A stretch of DNA of 64,000 bases from JANQIO01 sp043513815. Its GTDB lineage: Bacteria; Pseudomonadota; Gammaproteobacteria; Pseudomonadales; Halieaceae. Location of the stretch: positions 4,216,001 to 4,280,000 of the forward strand of contig CP121313.1 in NCBI GenBank assembly GCA_043513815.1, in the 5' to 3' direction. The notes below the pieces were generated by a model. The model saw only the letters and a list, made by a program, of their open reading frames with translations. It was not told the DNA's origin and did no database searches. A program made the position numbers and the translations under genes. This document shows, in pieces, positions 34,636 to 42,221 of the stretch (position 1 is the stretch's first letter; each line of letters starts with the position of its first letter).

Positions 34636-35271
34636 TCAGCGCTGTTCTGTCATAATTTGCAGTTTCTGCATGGCCAGTCGTACTCGTGACTTGACCGTGC
34701 CCAGCGGCAGTTGGAGATCTTCTGCCACCTCGGAGTGGGATTTCCCCTCCATATATACCTTGGCGAGAATCTGTGCCTGTTCCTGCGGGAGGTGGGTCAG
34801 CATTTCCCGCACGCGGATCGCGTTGCGACGCTGCTGAACCGCAACAAACGGCTCTTCCTCTTCCTGCTCGAGCCATATGTCTTCTGCGGCCAGCGGAGTA
34901 TCAAACTTTTGCAGACGCCGATACATATCAGTCCGGCAGTTGCGGGCGATCGTGTAGATCCAGGTGCTGGCAGCGGCTTTGCGGGGGTTGTACCCGTCTG
35001 CTTTCTGCCACACCTTGAGCATGACTTCCTGCACCAGCTCGTCTGCGTGAGAAGCGGCCAGCGGCGATCCTGACATGGCAAAGGCCTTGACCAGGGGGGC
35101 GAAGTGCTTGAACAGTCTTGCGAAGGCGGCGCGATCGCGCTCCTTGGCAATAACCTGCAGGCACTGGCTCCATTCGTCATCGCGCTTACCGTCTGCGTTG
35201 ACCTTGATGTTCGGCTGAGTGTTAGCCTGTGCTGGCATGTCGTGATCGTCCTCTGGCGGTTGTTCGCTCAT
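34636..35271 (-). CDS. ECF sigma factor, RpoE partner of ChrR (ECF11-like)
   Basis: 211-residue extracytoplasmic-function sigma factor. After an unusual acidic, Gln/Asn-rich N-terminal extension of about 30 residues, region 2 covers roughly 45-115 (ADELVQEVMLKVWQKADGYN, ASTWIYTIARNCRTDMYRR) and region 4 roughly 150-205 (LPLGTVKSRVRLAMQKL). ATG 35271 has AAGGAG at 8-nt spacing. Pairing with a downstream chrR gene places it in the singlet-oxygen-response group. It probably drives its own promoter and the divergent lipid operon, because both carry TGATCC-N16-CGTAAA. Confidence 0.92.
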   Translation of the reverse strand: MSEQPPEDDHDMPAQANTQPNIKVNADGKRDDEWSQCLQVIAKERDRAAFARLFKHFAPLVKAFAMSGSPLAASHADELVQEVMLKVWQKADGYNPRKAAASTWIYTIARNCRTDMYRRLQKFDTPLAAEDIWLEQEEEEPFVAVQQRRNAIRVREMLTHLPQEQAQILAKVYMEGKSHSEVAEDLQLPLGTVKSRVRLAMQKLQIMTEQR

Positions 35272-35291
35272 ATGAGCTACTCCTTGGGATC

Positions 35292-35319
35292 TTTACGCGT
35301 GCCTACCGCCTGCGGATCA
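35292..35319 (-). promoter_or_regulatory. Autoregulatory ECF-type promoter of the sigma/chrR operon
   Basis: Minus-strand TGATCC (35319-35314), a 16-nt spacer and CGTAAA (35297-35292), ending 21 nt before the sigma-factor start codon. The -35-like TGATCC resembles the TGATC box described for RpoE-ChrR systems. An identical arrangement with the same spacer length drives the divergent operon. Confidence 0.8.
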
Positions 35320-35364
35320 CAGAAAATACGTGGGTTTACATTAGTTTAGACCATAGCCGATCAA

Positions 35365-35392
35365 TGATCCGCTATATAGGAGGCGGCGTAAA
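35365..35392 (+). promoter_or_regulatory. ECF-type promoter of the FAD/DUF1365/cfa operon
   Basis: Plus-strand TGATCC (35365-35370), a 16-nt spacer and CGTAAA (35387-35392). A transcript starting about 7 nt downstream would have a leader of roughly 28 nt before the ATG at 35428. The two hexamers and the spacer length are the same as in the divergent sigma-factor promoter, while the spacer sequences differ. Confidence 0.8.
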
Positions 35393-35427
35393 CATCCGCA
35401 ACAAAACCTGTGCGGATCACCCCCATC

Positions 35428-36720
35428 ATGAAGATCGCCATTATTGGCAGCGGCATTTCAGGCCTGGCCTGTGCGTACTATCTGCAGCGCGGCCACGATG
35501 TGTGTGTTTTCGAACAAAATCAACGCGTTGGCGGCCACACTGCCACCGTTGACGTGTGCGTGGGAGGCCGTCAGTACGCCATCGACACAGGCTTTATCGT
35601 CTACAACGACTGGACCTATCCGAACTTTATCGCGCTGCTGGATGAGCTGGGTGTAGAAAATCAGCCCACCGCCATGAGTTTTGCCGTCAGCGACCGCGCT
35701 TCAGGCCTGGAATGGGCGGGCACCAGTCTTGACGCCCTGTTTGCCCAGCGCCGCAACCTGTTCTCGCCGCGTTTCATCGGTATGATTCGAGACATCCTGC
35801 GCTTCAACAAGGAATCCGTAGCGGATCTGGAGGCCGGCAGCATTGACGCCAACATCACGCTGGGTGACTACCTGCGCCGCAACCGTTATAGCAAGGCCTT
35901 CATAGAGCAGTACCTGGTGCCAATGGGGTCCGCCATCTGGTCAGCCGACACCGACGCAATGGACGGCTTCCCGCTGCAGTTTTTCGTCCGCTTTTTCAAG
36001 AACCATGGGCTGCTGAGCATCAGGAATCGGCCCCAATGGCGGGTTATCAAGGGGGGGTCCCGGCAGTACCTGGCCCCGCTGACCGAGGGCTTCAAAGACC
36101 AGATCTATACCGGCAACCCGGTTACAGCGGTAAGTCGCCAGCCTGCAGGCGCCACACTGCGTTTCGCTGATGGCCGCACCGAGCAGTTTGATCAGGTGGT
36201 GCTGGCCTGCCATTCCGATCAGGCTCTGGCCCTGCTGGAAGACCCCAGCGATGTAGAGCGCGAGGTGTTGGGCGCGATGCGCTACCAGGACAACGACGTG
36301 GTCCTGCACACCGATACGCGCCTGCTCCCCCAAAATCGCAAGACCTGGTCAGCCTGGAACTACCTGCTGACCGAACAGTCACAGCGCGCAGTGCTCACTT
36401 ACAACATGAATATCCTCCAGGGCATCAACGCACCGGAAACCTTCTGCGTCACCCTCAACCATACCGAGGCCATAAACCCCCACAAGATTCTCGGCCGTTT
36501 CAATTACGCACATCCGGTCTTCAGTCTGGAGCAGGTCCGGGCCCAGGAGCGCTGGACCGAGATCAACGCCGGCAGCACCTGGTATTGCGGTGCCTATTGG
36601 CACAATGGCTTCCATGAGGACGGCGTGCGCAGCGCCAGGCGGGTCGCCGAGGCAATCAACGGTGACATCATTGGCAGCGCCGGGGCAGGCCAGCCCGGCG
36701 GCATGGAAAGTGCCGCATGA
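35428..36720 (+). CDS. FAD-dependent amine-oxidase-like oxidoreductase
   Basis: 430-residue flavoprotein. The N-terminal dinucleotide-binding motif is IIGSGISGLACAYYL (residues 5-19), followed by FEQNQRVGGHTATV; the C-terminal FAD-contact region ends AGSTWYCGAYWHNGFHEDGV. It belongs to the NAD(P)/FAD amine-oxidase superfamily members that accompany cfa and DUF1365 genes in RpoE-ChrR regulons. A dehydrogenation or oxidation step on a fatty-acyl chain is an inference from neighbours. ATG 35428 is preferred to GTG 35410, which lies only about 11 nt from the predicted transcript start. It overlaps the next gene by ATGA. Confidence 0.85.
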   Translation: MKIAIIGSGISGLACAYYLQRGHDVCVFEQNQRVGGHTATVDVCVGGRQYAIDTGFIVYNDWTYPNFIALLDELGVENQPTAMSFAVSDRASGLEWAGTSLDALFAQRRNLFSPRFIGMIRDILRFNKESVADLEAGSIDANITLGDYLRRNRYSKAFIEQYLVPMGSAIWSADTDAMDGFPLQFFVRFFKNHGLLSIRNRPQWRVIKGGSRQYLAPLTEGFKDQIYTGNPVTAVSRQPAGATLRFADGRTEQFDQVVLACHSDQALALLEDPSDVEREVLGAMRYQDNDVVLHTDTRLLPQNRKTWSAWNYLLTEQSQRAVLTYNMNILQGINAPETFCVTLNHTEAINPHKILGRFNYAHPVFSLEQVRAQERWTEINAGSTWYCGAYWHNGFHEDGVRSARRVAEAINGDIIGSAGAGQPGGMESAA

Positions 36721-37478
36721 CCAGCGCCATCTACGAAGGCTGGATTCGCCACCGCCGCACCACGCCGCGGGCACATGACTTCACCTATCGAGTGTTCATG
36801 CCCTACCTGCGACTGGACGAACTGCCACAATTGTTCGACCGCAGCTGGCTTTGGTCCGCACGCAGGCCGGCCCTGGCCCGCTTCAAGCGCGAGGACTTCC
36901 TCGGCAACCCGGACATCGCACTCGACGAAGCAGTGCGCCAACGGGTCGAAGAAGACACCGGCACAAAACCAGGCGGCCCCATCTATATGCTGGCCAACCT
37001 GCGGTACTTTGGCTTCCTCATCAATCCAATCACCTGCTACTACTGTATGGACGAGCACGGCGAGCGGCTGGAGTATCTGGTGGCAGAAGTCACCAACACG
37101 CCCTGGAACGAGCGCCACAGCTATGTTCTCACCGCCACCAAAGGCGAGCGGTGGTTGCGTACAAGTTTCGCCAAGACCTTTCACGTGTCGCCGTTTCACC
37201 CTATGGATATGGAATACCAGTGGCACAGCAACACACCGGGCAACAAGCTCTGCCTGAACCTGGCCAACAGCCAGGACGGTGAGCGCGTATTTGATGCGAC
37301 CCTGTCGCTCCAGCGCCACCCGCTCACCGCCAGCAGCCTGCGCCGCTTCCTGTGGCGCTACCCGCTGATGACCGCCAAGGTCGCCGGCGGCATTTACTGG
37401 GAGGCCCTGCGCATCTGGCTCAAGGGCAACCCCTACTTCCCCCACCCTTCATCGACAGCGAGATTGAGTAATGAGTGA
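36717..37478 (+). CDS. DUF1365 family protein
   Basis: 253-residue DUF1365 protein of unknown activity. Conserved features include the start YEGWIRHRRTTPRAHDFTYRVFM, the NPITCYYCMDEHGE segment (about residues 102-115) and FHVSPFHPMDMEYQW (about 157-171). Members are almost always found with an FAD oxidoreductase and a CFA-synthase homologue. The ATG overlaps the FAD gene stop by 4 nt, and the stop lies within the start of cfa (8-nt overlap), indicating translational coupling and a shared function. Confidence 0.85.
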   Translation: MTSAIYEGWIRHRRTTPRAHDFTYRVFMPYLRLDELPQLFDRSWLWSARRPALARFKREDFLGNPDIALDEAVRQRVEEDTGTKPGGPIYMLANLRYFGFLINPITCYYCMDEHGERLEYLVAEVTNTPWNERHSYVLTATKGERWLRTSFAKTFHVSPFHPMDMEYQWHSNTPGNKLCLNLANSQDGERVFDATLSLQRHPLTASSLRRFLWRYPLMTAKVAGGIYWEALRIWLKGNPYFPHPSSTARLSNE

Positions 37479-38727
37479 TGCCAACGTCCGCGCGATTCGC
37501 CTGCCACAGGTGCGCAGCAGCAGCCCGGCCAAAAGCATGGCCCGGAAGGCCATGGAGCGCCTGCTGAACAGCCTGAGAATTGGCTCCCTCACCCTGCACG
37601 AGGGCGGCGAGCAGCGCACCTACGGTACCCCCTCCCGTGCCGACGAACCCCACGCCGAAGTGCACGTGCACAGCGATGACGTCTACCGCAAGGTACTGAT
37701 GGCCGGCGCCCTGGGTTCCGGCGAGTCCTACATGCAGGGTGACTGGTCATCCCCGGACCTGACCGAAGTGATTCGCCTGTTTACCGCCAACCTGGCCGTA
37801 TTGCACTCCATGAACGCCAACGGCTCTCGAATGCGCCGCCTGGGCCTGGCGATCGCGCACTACCTGAACAGCAACACACTGACCGGCTCGCGGCGCAACA
37901 TTTCCGCCCACTACGATCTGGGCAACGACTTCTTCGAGCTGTTCCTGGACCAGAGCATGATGTACTCCTCGGCGGTCTACCCGCACGAGAACGCAGACCT
38001 GGAAGAAGCCGCCGCACACAAGCTGGACCTGCTGTGCCAGCAGCTCGAACTGAGCGCGGATGACCACCTGCTGGAAATCGGCACTGGCTGGGGCGGGCTC
38101 GCGGTACACGCAGCAAAAAACTACGGTTGCCGCGTAACTACCACCACTATTTCTCGCGAGCAGTACGAACGCGCCTGTCAGCGGGTTCGCGATGAGGGTC
38201 TGGAAGACCGGGTGACTCTGCTGTTGAAGGATTACCGCGAGCTGGAGGGCGAATACGACAAGCTGGTCTCGGTAGAGATGATCGAAGCCGTGGGGCACCA
38301 GTTCTACAGCAACTACTTCGAAAAATGCTCAAGCCTGCTGAAGCCCAGGGGACTGATGGCCATCCAGGCAATCACCATGGTCGACCAGCGCTATGAAGAG
38401 GCGCGGGATTCTGTCGACTTCATCAAGCGCTACATTTTCCCCGGCGGCTGCCTGCCCTCGGTAGAGGTCATCAGCAAGCACCTGCGCCAGGACACCGACA
38501 TGCAGATGGTGCACCTGCGCGACATCACCGAGCACTATGCCGACACTCTCAGGGACTGGCGCGAACGCTTCTTTGACCGCATCGAAGAAGTCAAACGCCA
38601 GGGCTTTGACGAGACCTTTGTTCGCATGTGGGAGTTTTACCTGTGCTACTGCGAGGGCGGCTTCCGGGAGCGCGTGATCGGCACGGTACAACTGACCTTT
38701 GCCAAGCCGGGCTATCGCTTTGCCTGA
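37471..38727 (+). CDS. cfa: Cyclopropane-fatty-acyl-phospholipid synthase family methyltransferase
   Basis: 418-residue SAM-dependent enzyme that modifies double bonds of membrane phospholipid acyl chains. An N-terminal lipid-binding region precedes a methyltransferase domain with LLEIGTGWGGLAVHAA (about residues 194-209), EMIEAVGHQFY and the C-terminal active-site segment YCEGGFRERVIGTVQL. It may be a true cyclopropane synthase or a UfaM-like methylase of furan fatty acid synthesis; sequence alone does not decide. Third gene of the ECF-controlled operon. Confidence 0.92.
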   Translation: MSDANVRAIRLPQVRSSSPAKSMARKAMERLLNSLRIGSLTLHEGGEQRTYGTPSRADEPHAEVHVHSDDVYRKVLMAGALGSGESYMQGDWSSPDLTEVIRLFTANLAVLHSMNANGSRMRRLGLAIAHYLNSNTLTGSRRNISAHYDLGNDFFELFLDQSMMYSSAVYPHENADLEEAAAHKLDLLCQQLELSADDHLLEIGTGWGGLAVHAAKNYGCRVTTTTISREQYERACQRVRDEGLEDRVTLLLKDYRELEGEYDKLVSVEMIEAVGHQFYSNYFEKCSSLLKPRGLMAIQAITMVDQRYEEARDSVDFIKRYIFPGGCLPSVEVISKHLRQDTDMQMVHLRDITEHYADTLRDWRERFFDRIEEVKRQGFDETFVRMWEFYLCYCEGGFRERVIGTVQLTFAKPGYRFA

Positions 38728-39259
38728 AGATACGCTGGTGCAAAAGGTCGGCAACGGCCTGCTGTTCAACATCAGCTGGCTGGCCATCGTCACCAGCCAC
38801 TCGGCATTGATTGCGCCACTGGTGGTTGTCGTTCACCTGACCATTCACCAGCTGTGGATTGGCCGCGGCCTGCGCGAACTGCAGTTCGTGACCGGCTGCA
38901 CCCTGTTCGGACTGCTGCTGGACCAGCTGCTGTTTGCCCTCGGCATATTTACCCTGGACGGCCAGACCGCGCTGGCGCCAGTGTGGCTGACCTGCCTGTG
39001 GCCGGTACTGGCGACAACCTTCGATCATGCCTTCGTCTCGCTGCAGCGCCAGCTGACGCTGGCCAGTATTCTGGGTGGAATCGGCGGCATCATGAGTTAC
39101 TACGCGGGCACTTCCATGAGCGCCGTGGGTTTTGCCGATCCGGTATATGGTCCAGCCATCATCGGCGCCCTGTGGGCCGCACTGTTCCCGGCCATCGCCG
39201 CTGTTGCACACTTCTGGTTTCACGATGAGGAGAATGGTAGTGAAGCGCACCTGGCCTAG
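38720..39259 (+). CDS. DUF2878-like integral membrane protein
   Basis: About 179-residue hydrophobic protein with some five or six membrane helices (for example LLFNISWLAIVTSHS and GLLLDQLLFALGIFTL). It resembles the DUF2878 family repeatedly found in RpoE-ChrR/cfa clusters; function unknown. There is no ATG near the start: TTG 38720 overlaps the cfa stop, GTG 38738 and TTG 38699 are alternatives. Its end overlaps the next gene. Confidence 0.72.
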   Translation: MPEDTLVQKVGNGLLFNISWLAIVTSHSALIAPLVVVVHLTIHQLWIGRGLRELQFVTGCTLFGLLLDQLLFALGIFTLDGQTALAPVWLTCLWPVLATTFDHAFVSLQRQLTLASILGGIGGIMSYYAGTSMSAVGFADPVYGPAIIGALWAALFPAIAAVAHFWFHDEENGSEAHLA

Positions 39260-39929
39260 CCTCGCTGCCGCCGCTTCGTTGGCCGCGTTGCTGGCCGCGC
39301 ACAGCGCCGCCAGTACCGAAGTACCGGCGCTACCCGAGCCCGCCCCTGACGTCGTCGGCGAGGCAACCGATCCGGACACCGGCAGGACCGTGTATTTCGA
39401 GCACTACTACTGTAGCGATGATGCGCTGCAATGCAGCGTTTTCTACCTGCGTCCCAACCGGGAAGTCATCGCCCGCAAGGAGCTCGACTACGCGCCCAGT
39501 CCCAAGGCGCCGGCGCTGGTGTTTCGCGACTACCGGCTGGACCGGGAAATCGCCATCAATGACCCCGACACCAACGCGGTAATCGACGCCGGCTTCGACA
39601 ATTTTGTGCGCCTGCAGTGGCAGGACCTGGCAGAAGGTGAAGAGGTCCGCTTCCCGTTCCGGCTGCTGGGTCGGGAAGACCCGATCAAGATGCGCGCCAG
39701 CAAAGCCACGGGTTGCGAAGATGGCAATCTGTGCCTGGAAATCGAGCTGGACTCCTGGTTACTGGGAAATTTTGTCGATCCCATTCAGCTGACCTACGAG
39801 GAGGGCAGCCAGCGCCTGCTGCGCTTCCAGGGCATCAGCAACCTCAGGAACGACCAGGGCCGCCGCCAGAACGTCGAAATTCTCTACCAGTATAACGACA
39901 AGGGTGCGCCCGCTCCTTTATCCCGCTAG
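39240..39929 (+). CDS. Exported protein of unknown function, last gene of the ECF operon
   Basis: About 229-residue protein with a Sec signal peptide (hydrophobic core SLAAAASLAALLAAHSAAS) and a mainly beta mature part. The mature protein contains two close cysteines (YYCSDDALQCSVFYL) and a further pair (GCEDGNLCLEIEL), which could form disulfides in the periplasm. GTG 39240 is chosen because GAGGAG ends 7 nt upstream, whereas ATG 39234 lies 1 nt from it. I do not recognise the family. Position implies a role with the lipid-modification genes. Confidence 0.72.
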   Translation: MKRTWPSLAAAASLAALLAAHSAASTEVPALPEPAPDVVGEATDPDTGRTVYFEHYYCSDDALQCSVFYLRPNREVIARKELDYAPSPKAPALVFRDYRLDREIAINDPDTNAVIDAGFDNFVRLQWQDLAEGEEVRFPFRLLGREDPIKMRASKATGCEDGNLCLEIELDSWLLGNFVDPIQLTYEEGSQRLLRFQGISNLRNDQGRRQNVEILYQYNDKGAPAPLSR

Positions 39930-39932
39930 GGG

Positions 39933-42221
39933 TTAACACTCTTCCCGGTAGCACCACTGGGAAGGCAGCAGCTGCCGGTACTCTTTCTCGCCATAGCGCG
40001 GGTCAATCAGCAGCGCGCTGCCGCAGTCGCTCTCTGTGCGAATCACCCGCCCCAGAGCCTGACTGACACGCTGCATGCCCGGGTAGAGGTAGGCGTACCG
40101 AAAGCCCTGGCCAGGCTGGTGCCTGCCGCTGTGGTCATAGTAGTCCCGCAATACCTCCCGTTCGCGGCTGAACTGGGGTAGCCCCGTGCCGACAATCACT
40201 ACGCTGGACAGCGCGTCACCGGGCAAATCGATACCCTCTCCAAAAACACCGCCGAGAATGCAGAACGCGGCGACGTTGCTCTCCCGCTTGAGTGTCTCCA
40301 GCAGCGCAGTGCGCTCCGCCTCACGCCAGCGCCGGTCCTGCACACACAATTGCCGACCGTTGGGGGGCAGTCGCTCCACGACATCCTCCATATAGCGATA
40401 AGCACTGAAATAGACGATGCAGTTGCCGGAGTTGTCCGCCAGCCAGGCGGCAATGGCCTCGGCCACTGCCGGCAGGGTCGCCTGCCGCGCCCGGTAGCGG
40501 GTATCGAGCCCGGTGTTGAGCACGACGCGCAACTGTTCCGCCGAGAACGGCGAGGGCAGCGACTGAAACACCGCCGCCTCCCCCAGCCCCATTTCCTGCA
40601 ACATCCAGCGCGGCGGCGACAGCGTTGCAGAAAACGCCGCCACCGCAGCCGGCGCACGCTGACGCAGGCCCAGCAGCCGCGCAGCGTCCAGGCAGCGCAG
40701 TTTTACCACCAGCCCCTGCGTCGACCCTGTGCGCGTCATCTCGAAGCGGAAATCTGTGTCAAAAGCGTCCAGCACCCGCTGAAATTGCAGGCAGTCAAAA
40801 TAGAAGTCCAGCAGCCGCGGCCGGGATTGCAGGAACAGGGGGGTCGCCGCAAGCTGCTCGCCCACGGCGCCGGTGAGTCTTTGCAGCGCTACCACCAGCG
40901 CCTCCGGAGGCTGTTCGCGGCTATCGTACTCAGGCTCCAGCCACTCTTCCCTGGCCAACGCCAGCAGCGCCCGATTGCACGCGTCCAGGGCCCGGCGGAC
41001 GGCGCCGCTGGCGTCCTGACGGGCGGCCATCAGCCTGGCTTTCTCAAGGCTTGCCGAGTACATGTCCCGGGCTCGCTGCGGCAGGTTGTGAGCCTCGTCC
41101 AGCAACAGGCTCCAGCGCATGCCCTGGTCTGCATAGGTCGCGGCCAGCCCGGCCTGGAAGCTGTAAACGTAGTGTATGTCGGCAATACACAGATCAACCC
41201 AGGGGATCAGGTCCATGGCCAGTTGGTAGGGGCAGACCTCGTGCTCGCGGGCGAGGGTTTCGATGGCGGCGCGGTCTAGGTCAGCGACATCCAGCGCTGA
41301 CCGCATGGCCGCCGGCAGCCGGTCGTAGTAGCCCGCCGCGAACGGGCAATCCTCGGCATGACAGGCCTTGCCAGGAGAAAAACAAATCGACTCCCTCGCG
41401 CTCAGACTGACACGCCGCAGCGCCATGCCCTGTCCCTCGAAATCGCGCAGCGTGTGCTCCGCGGCCAGGCGCCCCACCGTGCGCGCAGTGATGAAAGCCA
41501 CGCGCTCGTGCCGCCCGGTGACCAGCGCCTTGAGCGCCGGATACAGCACCGCCGCCGTCTTGCCGGTGCCGGTGGGTGCCTCCAGCAGGGCCTGGCCCGA
41601 CTGGGCAATACATTTGTAGACAGTCTCAGCCAGGTGGCGCTGGCCATCTCGAAACTCACCGTAGGGAAAGGTCAGCGACTGCAGGCTGGTATCGCGACGC
41701 TGGCGCCAGGCCCATTCGCGGGCCAACCAGTCACCCATGCGCGCAAGGCTTGTATCGAGAAAATCCAGCAGCCAGTCGCGAGTGACCAGCTCAGTGCGCT
41801 GCCACTCCTCAGCGCTGTCGACCTGGTAGTAGGTCAGTTGCAGTGTCACCTGTTCTCGTTCGGGTTCGCTGCGGCACAGCAGACCACCGTATAGGGCAAG
41901 CTGCGCCCAGTGCAGGGCTTCCACCGAGGCGGGAATAGCGTCCCGCTCAACCCGGCAGGTTTTGATCTCTTCGAGCAGGCCGGCTTCAGCGTCATAGCCG
42001 TCGGCGCGGCCGGCCAGGCACAACTCAAAATCCGGGTAGCTGACCCGCGTTTCCAACGGATATTCAGCCCGGTAGTCACCGCCGCGTCGGTTCTGCAGCA
42101 GCTGGTGTCCGGCGATTCCCTGCTCGGCGCTGGGCGACGGTGTGAAGCGGTAATCGATATCTCCACTGCGATGGCAGAAGGCGGCCAATTCACGCACTGG
42201 CCAGCGAATTTGCGGTTTCAC
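39933..42221 (-). CDS. XPD/DinG-type iron-sulfur helicase with N-terminal RecB/Cas4-like nuclease motif
   Basis: 762-residue protein. Residues ~1-170 carry a PD-(D/E)XK pattern of the RecB/Cas4 type: GRAD with Asp74, EIK with Glu85 and Lys87, and the QxxxY box Gln107-Tyr111. The helicase part has Walker A APTGTGKT (Lys221), four cysteines C280, C287, C292 and C330 spaced as in the 4Fe-4S domain of XPD/DinG, DEAH at 375-378 and a C-terminal motor domain ending in QALGRVIRTESD. It should unwind 5'-3' and may cut DNA. Its start overlaps the end of the FAN1-like gene by 4 nt, implying a joint role in repair. Confidence 0.88.
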   Translation of the reverse strand: MKPQIRWPVRELAAFCHRSGDIDYRFTPSPSAEQGIAGHQLLQNRRGGDYRAEYPLETRVSYPDFELCLAGRADGYDAEAGLLEEIKTCRVERDAIPASVEALHWAQLALYGGLLCRSEPEREQVTLQLTYYQVDSAEEWQRTELVTRDWLLDFLDTSLARMGDWLAREWAWRQRRDTSLQSLTFPYGEFRDGQRHLAETVYKCIAQSGQALLEAPTGTGKTAAVLYPALKALVTGRHERVAFITARTVGRLAAEHTLRDFEGQGMALRRVSLSARESICFSPGKACHAEDCPFAAGYYDRLPAAMRSALDVADLDRAAIETLAREHEVCPYQLAMDLIPWVDLCIADIHYVYSFQAGLAATYADQGMRWSLLLDEAHNLPQRARDMYSASLEKARLMAARQDASGAVRRALDACNRALLALAREEWLEPEYDSREQPPEALVVALQRLTGAVGEQLAATPLFLQSRPRLLDFYFDCLQFQRVLDAFDTDFRFEMTRTGSTQGLVVKLRCLDAARLLGLRQRAPAAVAAFSATLSPPRWMLQEMGLGEAAVFQSLPSPFSAEQLRVVLNTGLDTRYRARQATLPAVAEAIAAWLADNSGNCIVYFSAYRYMEDVVERLPPNGRQLCVQDRRWREAERTALLETLKRESNVAAFCILGGVFGEGIDLPGDALSSVVIVGTGLPQFSREREVLRDYYDHSGRHQPGQGFRYAYLYPGMQRVSQALGRVIRTESDCGSALLIDPRYGEKEYRQLLPSQWCYREEC

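Noticed and set aside
35414..35419. Third GGATCA/TGATCC hexamer just before the FAD gene
   Set aside because: On the minus strand there is no CGTAAA at 15-18 nt, so it is not counted as a sigma-factor promoter.
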